A stretch of 64,000 nt of DNA from Blastomussa wellsi (lineage: Eukaryota; Cnidaria; Anthozoa; Scleractinia; Plerogyridae). Under the pieces are notes generated by a model. That model did no database searches and was not told the DNA's origin. It saw only the letters and a list, made by a program, of their open reading frames with translations. A program made the position numbers and the translations under genes. Below, piece after piece: positions 23,741 to 33,507 of this stretch (positions are counted from its first letter, which is position 1; each line of letters opens with the position of its first letter). The DNA is taken from positions 3,425,938-3,489,937 of the forward strand of contig OX393567.1 in NCBI GenBank assembly GCA_947652115.1, read 5' to 3'.

Positions 23741-24246
23741 ATCTCTAGAATTATTTGTTCTGCCTTCTACAGGAAATTTGCTGAAGGACATAATTAAGTC
23801 CAACGAAGGTGAAAGTCTAACGATATGATAGTTATTTTTTAAAAATTAGGCGGATTTTACATTTTCTTTTCTTCATTTTGGTAGCGAAAACCTCTGTTTG
23901 GTAAAATAAAGATACACTTAATTCGAAAGAAATGCATTTTGTGGAATTTGCAGAAGAATCTGATGACCAAATAGAAGTTCTCTCGTTTCTTTCTTCCAGG
24001 AGCTTGAGACCATGCATGGATTTAGGACGCATTCAGGTAAGCTCTCGCGCTCGAATTGTCTGTATTTATTAGATGCCATTTCATGACTCTTGCAGTCTGC
24101 TCAACTGGCGGGAATGTTTTGATTGTGCGGCAGAGCATGCAACTCACCTCTAATTCCAACTTTTTGACCCAGCATGTTATTCCGGAAACGAAACACTATT
24201 TCATTTATGAAATAGCTCTTTGTTGCCATTGTTAGCAAGTCTCGAT
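23741..24246. repeat. Truncated array unit 14, left part
   Basis: After tgatagttat the unit jumps straight to ttttttaaaaattaggcgg, losing about 1.4 kb including exon 2 and the Pol III unit. Exon 1 is kept at 23932-24036. Divergence from other units is higher. The LINE insertion follows at the target copy agtctcgat (24238-24246). Confidence 0.92.
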
Positions 24247-24616
24247 TGATTTTTTTTTTTTTTTTTTTTATTTATAATTTTTTTTATTTCTCTTTTTACT
24301 TACAATACGTAACACTATCAAAAATATTATGGTACAAGCACTCACAATACGAAAATACAAACAAAAAATAAGCTGTAAAGTGTTCATAAAAACAAAGAGC
24401 CAGGCCAATAAGGATAAATTAACAACGCACCCTGGGTATGTTTAAGTATCTTGTGTATTATGTCGGTAATATAGTATAATGTAATGTAGGGAGACACGTG
24501 ATGCATCGGAGCTGAACACACGTATGTTTCGGCGCTCCGCTAAATTCTTCCAGTTGCACAAAGTCAATTGAACAAAATAGTCTTTTTTCGAAGTTGGCTA
24601 CACTCGCAAGTTTGAA

Positions 24617-25489
24617 ATGTCTGCTGACAAGAGTAAAACGGAGAAAACGGAGAAGAAACGACTCCGAGTAAGTAGCTCTGCTTCCGAAGATATCGAGGAG
24701 CAGGCTGCCATTGCTGAGCTGCTCGAAAGAATCTCGCTGATTGAACAACAAGCAGTTGAAAGAGATGCTCGAATAACATCACTAGAAGCTCAACTTGCTA
24801 ATGCAAACGTAATGATACAGAAGTTAAAGAAAAAAACCGATGGCCTGCAAAACTCAATTGAATTTACACAAAAAGACCAGGCAGATGCCTTCGAGCGAAT
24901 AGCGGAATGCGAGCAAGAGCAAGCCAACCAGGATGATGAGCTGATCAGACAAGACATATACAACCGACGTTGGAACATGATCTTTTACAAAGTCCCAGAA
25001 ACCCAGGATGAAGACTGCACTGGCCTCGTCCGGGAGGTAATCACCAGAGACCTCAAGCTAAAACGTGAAGATGTAAACCAATTCCAGTTTTGTGGAGTGC
25101 ACCGTCTCGGTAAGCAAAGCCGTGGGCGACCAAGACCTATTATCGCTCGGTTCACTTGTCGAAGCGATCGCGACAAGGTGTGGAAAATGCGACGCAACCT
25201 CAAGGATTCAAACATAAGTATCGGGGATGATCTGCCAAGACGAGTACAGGAGATCAAAAGGAAAATCTTGATACCTGCGATGAAAAAAGCCAGAAGCTTA
25301 GACCCGAGAAATAAGGCTGCTGTAATTGGTGACAAGCTGGTCGTTAATGGAAGGCAATATCTACACTTCAACATCCCAAAGCGTTGGCTCGATAACCAGC
25401 CGCCCGTCGAGTCAAACGAAGAGCCAATTAATCATGATGGAGATTTGTCCCTGAACGCGGCACCGGAACCAGATCCAACCGCTACGTAA
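24617..25489 (+). CDS. LINE ORF1 protein (nucleic-acid-binding chaperone type)
   Basis: The 290-aa protein resembles L1 ORF1p in layout. A short Lys/Ser-rich start is followed by a long coiled coil at about residues 28-110 (heptads such as ELLERISLIEQQAVERD), which in this family drives trimer formation. Next comes an RRM-like segment beginning near RWNMIFYKVPET and a basic C-terminal domain, ending in a Pro/Asp-rich tail. In L1 elements this protein coats the element RNA in the cytoplasm. The frame is complete from ATG to TAA. It lies 127 bp from the element start, as expected for the first ORF of a bicistronic LINE. Confidence 0.9.
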   Translation: MSADKSKTEKTEKKRLRVSSSASEDIEEQAAIAELLERISLIEQQAVERDARITSLEAQLANANVMIQKLKKKTDGLQNSIEFTQKDQADAFERIAECEQEQANQDDELIRQDIYNRRWNMIFYKVPETQDEDCTGLVREVITRDLKLKREDVNQFQFCGVHRLGKQSRGRPRPIIARFTCRSDRDKVWKMRRNLKDSNISIGDDLPRRVQEIKRKILIPAMKKARSLDPRNKAAVIGDKLVVNGRQYLHFNIPKRWLDNQPPVESNEEPINHDGDLSLNAAPEPDPTAT

Positions 25490-25882
25490 TGTAAGTTAAT
25501 AAATCACAAACTCTTGCTGATAGAACAGTGGTCTAACCTAGTTCATATTAAGACATTTACACATATTAAGGAGCTCCAGAACAGAAAAAATTAGTGTTAA
25601 GCATGTCTAATACGCACCAAAATTTAGTAAATTGCGTTAAGGCCAAAAGAGCCTGTTTTATTTTGCTTTCCTGTATTTTTCTTTTTTTAGGTAGGTTTCC
25701 TACTTTAGTATTTGTTTTCTATTTTCTCCTATCGTATGCAAATTCTTCTAATGTTTTCTCCAAAAGTGCTTTTTTGCCAAATTTTACTTCTAAATTTATG
25801 AACCCCATTGGGAGAAAGTTGTCAAATTTACATTCGCCGTGTTCTGTAATTGCCTTACATCTAGTTAATCAACGCCTTCAAC

Positions 25883-28800
25883 TTGAAATGTCTCACTGTT
25901 AACGTAAGAGGTCTTAACAAATCGATAAAACGGCGTGCACTCTTTAGATGGCTGCATAAGCAGAACAAAGACTTTATTTTCCTCCAGGAGACGTACAGTT
26001 CAAAAGAAACAGCAAATTTGTGGGAGGCGGAATGGGGAGGAAAGGTGTTGTTCAACCATGGAACAACTCACAGCAAAGGTGTTATGATTCTCATAAATCC
26101 CAAACTTGACCTCAAAATTGAGAAAATTACCCAAGACAAAAACGGCAGGTTCATCATAGCCAACTTGATAATCGAAGACACGCATTTCATTTTAGTTAAC
26201 GTATACTCCCCGAACGATGTTAATCAACAAGTACTATTTTTTAATGATCTACAAAATGAACTTCAACAATTTCCCCACGAAAATATAATTATTGGTGGAG
26301 ACTTTAACTGCGCTCTAACACACCGCGATAAAAAAGGAGGAAACCCTGTTACGCGAAAACTCCCGGTAATAAATGAAATTAAGAAGCTCTGCGACTTCTA
26401 TGATCTTTGCGACATATGGCGCTCTTTAAATTCCGAAGCGTGTCAATTCACTTGGAGGGACAAGTCTTTTAAGGTGCAATGTCGGCTAGATTACTTTCTA
26501 ATTTCCAACGAACTGAAAAATCTCGTTTCGGATTGTCGAATTGTTTTTACACCTAACACTGATCATTCCGCGGTGCAACTTAACCTCGCTTCTGAAGAAT
26601 CTAATCAAAAGAAAGGACCGGGTTTTTGGAAATTCAACCATTCCCTTCTCGAAGATAAACAATACGTTTCGCGTCTACGCGAATACCTCCCACAATTTAA
26701 AAGCAAGTACCAAAATGTTGAAGATCTAGGGCTACGTTGGGACCTTATCAAAATGGAAATTAGAGGCTTCACGGTTAAATACACCAAAATTAAAGCACGA
26801 GAAAGACGTGACGAGGAAAAGTTCCTTCAAAATAGAATTAATGATCTAATCGTGAAGGCAGAAAAAAGCAAAAACAATAAAAAAATCATATATGAGCTCA
26901 ACTCGACCAAAGTACGACTAAATAAGATAATAGCTTATAAAACGCGAGGAACGATTCTCAGAAGCCGAGCCAGATGGCATGAACAGGGTGAACGTAATAG
27001 TAAGTACTTCTACGGTCTTGAGAAAAGAAACTACTCAAAAAAAGTTGTCACTAAATTAAAATTGAGTGACGGCTCATACACAACTAACCAATTTGAAATT
27101 TTAACAGAACAAAAAAATTTCTACGAAAACCTCTACAAATCGCAAGTATCCTCCGTACAAAGCGCCCATGACAACGACGTTTTCTTCAATCCAAATGCCA
27201 TCCCCACCTTGAACGAGGATGATCAAGCTTTATGCGAGGGACTTATCACAGAAACAGAAGCCCTAAATGCGCTCAAAGATTTCTCCGCAAACAAAACTCC
27301 TGGCACAGACGGACTGTCTGTTGAATTCCTTAAATATTTCTGGCCTGAACTAAAAAACTCAATTGTTGGCAGTTTTAATCATGCTTTCCATAAAGGCTCC
27401 CTTTCAATTTCGCAAAGACGCGGAATCATATCTCTCATCCCGAAAAAGAATAAGGATAAAACAATTCTAGAAAATCTCAGACCAATCTCTCTGCTAAATG
27501 TAGATTATAAAGTTCTCACCAAAGTTTTAGCCAAACGTCTAGAAAAAGTTCTTCCCAAATTAATAAACGCTGATCAAACAGGATACGTAAAGGGACGTTA
27601 TATTGGTGAAAACATCAGACTAATACAAGACTTAATGTTCTACTCCGACAAAGAAAACCTTCCAGGAATGGCTATCTTCCTTGACTTTCGTAAAGCTTTC
27701 GACACCATTGAATGGCACTACCTAGAAAAGGTCCTTGCCCAATTCAATTTTGGTCCTAATTTCTTACAATGGTTTAAAACTCTTCATGCTGACATTTCCA
27801 GCTGTGTTTTAAACAACGGACACGCTTCATGCTTTTTTCCTATTAAACGTGGCGTGAGACAGGGCTGCCCGCTATCAGGTTTACTGTTTGTCGTTGGCCT
27901 TGAACTTCTGGCTAGAGCCATCAAACATGACAACTTTATAAAAGGATTCACAATTGGAGGAAAAGAAATAAAAACGTCTATGTATGCAGACGACACCACT
28001 GTTTTTGTGCGCGACCTCGACTCAATAACGCATTTACTAAATTTGCTAGACAAATTTGCTTCGATTTCCGGTCTACAAGTCAACACGTCAAAAACTGAAG
28101 CTTTGTGGCTTGGCCCGTGGAAAGACCGACAAGACACCCCGTTTAATTTTAATTACCGAAAAGATCCTATTTGCGCACTAGGCGTTTTCTTCTCTTACAA
28201 TACGCCCGAAGCGGACAAACTAAACTTCGGTGATAAGTTACGTAACATGGAAAAAGTTTTGAATGCTTGGAAATGCAGAAAACTTACGTTAATCGGAAGG
28301 ATTAACATCGTGAAAACTTTAGCGCTGTCGAAACTGATCTTTAATGCCTCTAACATCTACGTACCACCTCATGTCATTGACGAAGCCAACAAACTGATTT
28401 TTGACTTTATCTGGGAAGGAAAGCCCCCAAAAATAAAAAAAAGCACAATTATAGGGGAGAAAGCCAGCGGCGGTCTTAAAATGATGGATTTTGGCATAAT
28501 GGAAATTGCCCTTAAACTCGCATGGATTCAAAGGATACAACAAATTTCTGATGCAGGCTGGAAAGCTATACCAGAACACTTGCTTGGCCACCTTGGTGGC
28601 TTCGCCTTCGTATTACTCTGCCGCTATGATATAAATTTAATTCAGTTGCACAACCTACCGCCTTTTTATCGCTCTGTGCTGAAATACTGGCAAGACTACA
28701 GGGCTGTTTTCAATGACAACATTACACCGATTAAGAATGAAATAATTTGGAATAATAGTAACCTATTAATAAACAAAAATACAATTTTCTTCAAACAGTG

Positions 28801-29611
28801 GTACCAAAACGGAATCATACGCTTGCAAGACTTGCTTGATGTTGACTGCACCTTTCTATCCCTCCAAAAATTCCAACAAAAACTGGGGCTACATGTTCCC
28901 TTTACCACGTATTATGGACTGATAAATTCTATCCCTGCTTGTTGGAGGCGAGAACTCAAATCCACAGTTCCACCAAATCATAATCAGATCAGTTCTTTAG
29001 ACTCCCCGAACACGAACATTACTACTCGTTCAGCTTATGCGGCCATCCTCGACCATTTCTTTCAACCACCCACGTCTGAAACAAAAATCTTAAGTTATGG
29101 CTTTACTAAAGAAAGCTTGACCCTTGTTTATATGATGCCTTTCCTCGTAACGCAGGAGGTTAGATTACAAATGTTTCAGTACAAAATCATACAAAACATA
29201 CTTCCAACAAGACGCTCCTTGTTTCGAGCAAGGTTGTCAGATTCTGATAATTGTCGGGCATGTCAGACCGAACCAGAAACTCTTCCACACATGCTCTTCC
29301 ACTGTAATATAACCTATGCTTTTTGGATCGCTTTTCAAAAGTGGTGGTGTGAGAAGACCCATCAAACATTCGAACTAAGTGAACGGAATGTAATATATGG
29401 TTGGTACAATTATACTCAGTTCAAAGACATTCTAAATTACGTCACCCTCGTCGCCAAATACTTAATTTTTTGCTGTTTCCAAGACAATAGCCCCGTAAAT
29501 TTCGACAGCTTCCCCCCCTTCTTAAGAAATAAGATTGATACCCTTAGGCAAATTGCTGTCAAAAACAAACAGCTAGAAGAGTTTAATAAGAAGTGGAAGA
29601 ATTTTATCTAA
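25883..29611 (+). CDS. LINE ORF2 protein: endonuclease and reverse transcriptase
   Basis: The frame has 1,242 codons. The apurinic-type endonuclease at about residues 1-235 shows LQETY (34-38), GGDFN (138-142), RLDYFLIS (201-208) and TDHSAV (226-231). The reverse transcriptase spans about 465-760, with NKTPGTDG, FLDFRKAFDTI, GVRQGCPLSGLLF and the catalytic YADD at 701-704. A Cys/His motif (CRAC...HMLFHC) lies near 1124-1141. The protein nicks the target and primes cDNA synthesis there. Oddly, no ATG opens the frame: the apparent first codon is TTG, open codons extend back to 25,865, and the first in-frame ATG is at residue 68, after the first endonuclease motif. Either the start codon was lost or initiation is non-AUG or coupled. 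Confidence 0.93.
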   Translation: MKCLTVNVRGLNKSIKRRALFRWLHKQNKDFIFLQETYSSKETANLWEAEWGGKVLFNHGTTHSKGVMILINPKLDLKIEKITQDKNGRFIIANLIIEDTHFILVNVYSPNDVNQQVLFFNDLQNELQQFPHENIIIGGDFNCALTHRDKKGGNPVTRKLPVINEIKKLCDFYDLCDIWRSLNSEACQFTWRDKSFKVQCRLDYFLISNELKNLVSDCRIVFTPNTDHSAVQLNLASEESNQKKGPGFWKFNHSLLEDKQYVSRLREYLPQFKSKYQNVEDLGLRWDLIKMEIRGFTVKYTKIKARERRDEEKFLQNRINDLIVKAEKSKNNKKIIYELNSTKVRLNKIIAYKTRGTILRSRARWHEQGERNSKYFYGLEKRNYSKKVVTKLKLSDGSYTTNQFEILTEQKNFYENLYKSQVSSVQSAHDNDVFFNPNAIPTLNEDDQALCEGLITETEALNALKDFSANKTPGTDGLSVEFLKYFWPELKNSIVGSFNHAFHKGSLSISQRRGIISLIPKKNKDKTILENLRPISLLNVDYKVLTKVLAKRLEKVLPKLINADQTGYVKGRYIGENIRLIQDLMFYSDKENLPGMAIFLDFRKAFDTIEWHYLEKVLAQFNFGPNFLQWFKTLHADISSCVLNNGHASCFFPIKRGVRQGCPLSGLLFVVGLELLARAIKHDNFIKGFTIGGKEIKTSMYADDTTVFVRDLDSITHLLNLLDKFASISGLQVNTSKTEALWLGPWKDRQDTPFNFNYRKDPICALGVFFSYNTPEADKLNFGDKLRNMEKVLNAWKCRKLTLIGRINIVKTLALSKLIFNASNIYVPPHVIDEANKLIFDFIWEGKPPKIKKSTIIGEKASGGLKMMDFGIMEIALKLAWIQRIQQISDAGWKAIPEHLLGHLGGFAFVLLCRYDINLIQLHNLPPFYRSVLKYWQDYRAVFNDNITPIKNEIIWNNSNLLINKNTIFFKQWYQNGIIRLQDLLDVDCTFLSLQKFQQKLGLHVPFTTYYGLINSIPACWRRELKSTVPPNHNQISSLDSPNTNITTRSAYAAILDHFFQPPTSETKILSYGFTKESLTLVYMMPFLVTQEVRLQMFQYKIIQNILPTRRSLFRARLSDSDNCRACQTEPETLPHMLFHCNITYAFWIAFQKWWCEKTHQTFELSERNVIYGWYNYTQFKDILNYVTLVAKYLIFCCFQDNSPVNFDSFPPFLRNKIDTLRQIAVKNKQLEEFNKKWKNFI

Positions 29612-29927
29612 GCTGCTTTCTTCTCTTTTTTTTTTATTTAGTTATTTGTTTCCCTTTTTTTTCACTCTTTTGTTAAATTTGCTTTTTTCTTTTTTCCTTT
29701 TCGTCCTCTTTTAATTGATACATTGTAAATCCAACACATATAAACCATGTAATTGTCACACACTTTTGTACCATAACCTTATAGTTTTTGGGGAAACCTT
29801 TGTAACTTTGTAACTCTGTAACTATCTTGTGTGTTAATAAAGCATTAAAGAAAAAAAAAAAAAAATAATGTAATGTAGTGAGCGGCAAAAATGAAAGACG
29901 CGTTGATCAAGTATGTAATGGAAAGAG

Positions 29928-31031
29928 GGATTAAGAAAGAGTCGAAATAAATGCCTCCCATTTTGCATAATGCTTTGAGAGAACATCGTTTTTCCTAGCA
30001 ACATAAAGTTCTAATTTGTAGGTAGCTTTCAATTTAACTTTAAAAACTTCAAGTGATGGTTCTTTTTTATCTAATTTGCACCTATAAATAAAAAATTTTC
30101 CTAATAAAAGTATGTGATTTATTATCATAAAGTCTCAAATGAACATTAAATTTACCAAAAAAGACGTCATGAAAAGAAATGTCCTTTACTTCATTACTAA
30201 GAAGGGCTATTCACGATAAAACCTCTTTCCAAAACATATCTACAACTTTACAAGAGAAAAATAAATGCTCTGGGGATTCCACTTCATTTTTACAAAACGT
30301 GCAATACGGGGAGTCTATAATTTTGAAGGCAAACAGTTTATCATTCATATATATAATACGATTTAAAAACTTGTATTGAAAAGCTCTCAATTTTGTATCT
30401 AGAGAAACCTTAAAAGGCAAAGAGTATATTTTTGTCCACTCACCCAGAAGGCTTGGATATTCGCCTTCCCATTTGGCTTGAGCAGTAGGCGGGGTTGACT
30501 TATAGGAACAAAATTCCCTGTACACATCTTTTGAACGGATATTAAGAATGTCTATTATCTCACCCTTTACTGACAAAAAATGAAAGCTTTCTTTCAACGG
30601 TAATGGTGGAGTAAACACATTTCCTTTCATAATAGAGCGCCACTCACTAGGTAATGTATTAACTATACCCATCAAGACGAAAAGCTGACTTTGAGATAAT
30701 TGGGCTTGTACAACTTTCTCACTTTTAAGGAAAACGCGGTCATTCGAGATTAAGTCACCTACTTTAAGTATTCCACATTTGTGAAACACGGGTTGATATA
30801 TTGATTTACCATCTCTAAGTATATTCTTATTATTCCAAATCACTTGATTCATTATATCACCATATGATTCAACATCTGTCTTAGTAAGAGAAGACCATAC
30901 GTCTAAACAGTCTTTGTAAAACGCCGGAAGGGATACGGGCAATTTACAAGTATCAAACTTGCACTTCAGAACAAATTTACCACCCAAATTCCTTAAATAG
31001 TGATCCAACAAGATTTTCCAGGGACTAACAT
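29928..31031 (-). pseudogene. ORF2 C-terminal fragment of the minus-strand LINE
   Basis: The frame 31011 to 30211 has the region after the reverse transcriptase seen in L1-like ORF2 proteins, ending in a Cys/His motif CTFCKNEVESPEHLFFSC. A TGA at 30,211 stops it, where a Trp codon would keep the frame open. After a further frameshift, the frame at 30128-29931 resumes as the extreme C-terminus (LLLGKFFIYRCKLDKK). It is a dead fragment with no endonuclease or reverse transcriptase core. Confidence 0.85.
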
Positions 31032-31564
31032 AGTCTCGATCGATTTGAAATTCGACAACGCCCGCTAAACTGCAATTGATCTCTAGAATTATTTATTCTA
31101 CCTTCTAAAGAAAATTTGCTGGACATCCTTAAGTCCAATGAATGTGAAAGTCTGACGATTTGATTGTCATGGGTCGGCTATTAACTTGCCTTAGCAAAGG
31201 TCGAACCGGTTGACTCCAATGCACTCCGACTCGTTCCGTCGTGCGAGGCAAGAAAATGAAGTGCTTGCTTTCGAAGGCAAAGGGTCTTTGGTCACATCAA
31301 ATACGACTTGTAACCAGACTTATTGCATGATTTGAAAGACGTCATATCGATAATTGGCTTGAACTTAACTGTGGCGAAAGACAAAGGGGGGGTGGAGGGG
31401 GGAGGGAGCTAATCGTACACAAGACTCTTGGTAGTTGAAACATGGTAACAAAAGCCTGGAAGATAATGATCACGAGAATTGAATAAATATTCTGATAAAT
31501 CAATGGTATAGTAGTATCAATAGTATTGTACCGAAACGTGAACGGGCTGAGCTGCGTCCGGTCT
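31032..31564. repeat. Truncated array unit 14, right part (array edge)
   Basis: The unit resumes after the LINEs at agtctcgat (31032-31040) and continues to ccggtct at 31,564, where similarity stops. This edge copy is clearly more diverged than internal units. Exon 2 at 31195-31335 is nevertheless open to the same TGA, with four amino-acid changes (Trp to Arg, Leu to Phe, Pro to Ser, Ser to Cys); its branch site reads CTGAC. It also gained a G-rich expansion near 31,390. Confidence 0.92.
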
Positions 31565-32253
31565 ACCTGGATTTCCATTCCGGAATATATTCTTATTCCG
31601 GAATATCGCAAACGAACGCTTCCTTAATGCAACAGCCATTTCCCTATGGCAGTGAATAATGCATTGATAATTACTACTTACTGTGCAAATAAAAGAGGAT
31701 TTCATCGCGCGCGTTGTTTCTCTGTTTCTCCCTTTCCCTGCTCTTTTCTTCCTTGTTTATCAGTCTCTCCACTTCTTTTATGTACCCAGTCCCTACTCGA
31801 GGTGGACTATTGGCTGTTGTTATTCAACAAATTATCACGTTGCTCAAATATATATGATAATTATGCTCTCAATATCTGTCAACTGCAGCAAAGCGCCACA
31901 TAACGGCAACTTTTCTAACTGTAAAATGCTCTTCGTTTACAATTTTTTGAATAATTAAACAATCTTGCGGAATATTGCCTGATTTTAACCAACTCGGCGT
32001 ACCGAGTTCGCTTGAGCCTCCTTTTCAAGGCGAGTCTAAGAGCTCGTGATCGGATGATCCCGATGGAGTCCTATGGACTTTCTCAAAGTCGTTTTCTTCT
32101 CTTTACGTTTCAAGACAGAATCCTTCAGGAAGTTGAGTAATATTTATTTAAGTTGGACAAAAATCGAGTACCAAAATAATTTAAATCATATTGCGTTATT
32201 TTCTACCCTTAATAAAAGGTACAGATGTAAGTAATTATCCGTTTTTACACCGA

Positions 32254-32635
32254 CAACAATTTCTTATCAGAGCCCGAGAAAATGAATTTTAAAGATCACA
32301 AACTCTTCGCAAAATCTTATGTGTAGCCATTTTGTACCATCGTCTTTAAGCGATTCAGTGGAATTATAGTGGAACTTCGAAATTTGTTTTCGATGTTTGG
32401 TGTTTTTAGAAAAGATTTCTTTTGATAAGATATTTGAAGCAACAACTCAAAAGTTTGCAATAAGGTGTAAATAATTTTGGTACAACAATTTCTTACCAGA
32501 GCCTGAGAAAATGAAATTCAGTGGAACTTCCAAATTTGTTTTCGATGTTTGGTGTTGTTAGAAAAGATTTCTCTTGATAATATATTTGAAGTAGTAACAC
32601 AAAAGCTTGCAATAAGGTGTAAATAATTTTGGTAC
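32254..32635. repeat. Imperfect tandem duplication
   Basis: The block starting caacaatttcttatcagagc (32,254) recurs at 32,481. The shared parts include tttgttttcgatgtttgg and the end ggtgtaaataattttggta. The second copy is shorter because about 75 bp is missing. Confidence 0.75.
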
Positions 32636-33320
32636 ATAACTTTGTCCAATAAATACTCGAAGTAAATGAAATAAAAAAATAAATAAAAGTCGTAACGGAT
32701 TCCGTCTTAAGTTATGTTTTTCGTTGTTTTCCTTATTACTTTTTCTTGTCAGTGACTGTACTTTCATCGTTGGGACGTATTTATAGTTATATCCGGCTTC
32801 TTTGAGCTACTAGAAATGTTAAAAAAATATGACGTAAGAAGGAAATAAATAAATAAAACACCCCCACTCCCGGACACTAACTTGTACGGGAATCCCGCAT
32901 AACAATCTCGTCAACCCGTAGTGTCCCGAAAGCTGCCGCGCGTACCCAGCATTCCTTGTAAGGATAGTTCGGCCATCTTGGTATGCATGCCTCCAAAGTT
33001 TCACGAAGCCAGGGGACTTTAAAGGTTCGTATGAACTGATGAATTATTTTTGTTTCTTTCCCCTGTTCACTATTTTAGTCTCGCTTTCAAAAGGTTATAG
33101 AAATGAAGTTAAGAATAGAAAATGTACGCGCTTTTGTCATGCAAACACGTAGGTTTGGCCGGTTTGGGAGAATTTTATGCAAACCTGAGGTACAGGAGAC
33201 GAGACGGTTTCTCTACAATGCAGATATGTTTAATTCTTTGCAACTTACCACGAAAACAGGCCACATTGATCTCTGTGATCTGTCTTCTTTTTAATAGGGG
33301 TTGACCATTAGAAATCGCGG

Positions 33321-33507
33321 GAGGGGGGTTGCGGTGACAATTCCAAAAAACAATTTCCGCACATGAAATTGTTTGTTCCAGATTGTCTGTAGGAATTATT
33401 TTTTTGACATGGAAGAAATTATGTTTTGATGCTTATCTGCTTGCATAATTTTTTCCTTGACAATTTTCCTTTGCAGGAATTGTTTTGGGAATTGTCACCC
33501 TCCCCCC
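33321..33507. repeat. Inverted repeat, MITE-like
   Basis: The left arm gaggggggttgcggtgacaa plus ttcc pairs with the right arm near 33,488-33,507 (ggaattgtcaccctcccccc). The arms are G-rich and C-rich respectively. No target duplication was identified. Confidence 0.5.

Larger units (their letters stand above)
1..24246. repeat. Tandem array of about 1.68-kb units
   Basis: Unit starts, taken at the motif atctctagaattattt, lie at 1, 1676, 3351, 5028, 6704, 9281, 10955, 12631, 14306, 16915, 18621, 20328, 22034 and 23741. Spacing is 1,674-1,677 bp up to 14,306, and 1,706-1,707 bp from 16,915 on, because later units gain about 32 bp (gcaagtctcgatctccag and flanks). Two intervals (6704-9281 and 14306-16915) contain an additional short unit. 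Units differ by a handful of substitutions and homopolymer changes. The window begins inside the array, so its true left end is not seen. The right end is broken by LINE insertions and resumes at 31,032. Confidence 0.97.
24490..29864 (+). mobile_element. Nearly full-length L1-like LINE
   Basis: It is flanked by the 14-bp target duplication ataatgtaatgtag (24476-24489 and 29865-29878). It has a 5' leader, ORF1, an intergenic gap of about 380 bp, ORF2, a T-rich 3' region, AATAAA at 29836-29841 and a short poly(A) tail at 29851-29865. ORF content (coiled-coil ORF1; endonuclease, reverse transcriptase and Cys/His motif in ORF2) places it in the L1/Tx1-like group. Intact frames and a clear duplication point to a young insertion, inside the older minus-strand LINE. 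Confidence 0.95.
24247..31031 (-). mobile_element. 5'-truncated L1-like LINE, minus strand, split by a younger LINE
   Basis: The poly(A) tail appears as a T-run at 24250-24269. The 9-bp target duplication agtctcgat flanks it (24238-24246 and 31032-31040). Only the C-terminal part of ORF2 plus the 3' region remains; the body is interrupted at 24,490-29,864. The 5' truncation at about 31,031 is typical of incomplete target-primed reverse transcription. Confidence 0.9.

Noticed and set aside
1..24246. Ribosomal, 5S, U-snRNA or histone gene cluster
   Set aside because: None of the conserved sequences of these genes can be recognised in the unit on either strand.
24985..25374. 129-aa minus-strand frame over LINE ORF1
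   Set aside because: It is a shadow of ORF1, which has clear coiled-coil and RRM-like content on the plus strand.
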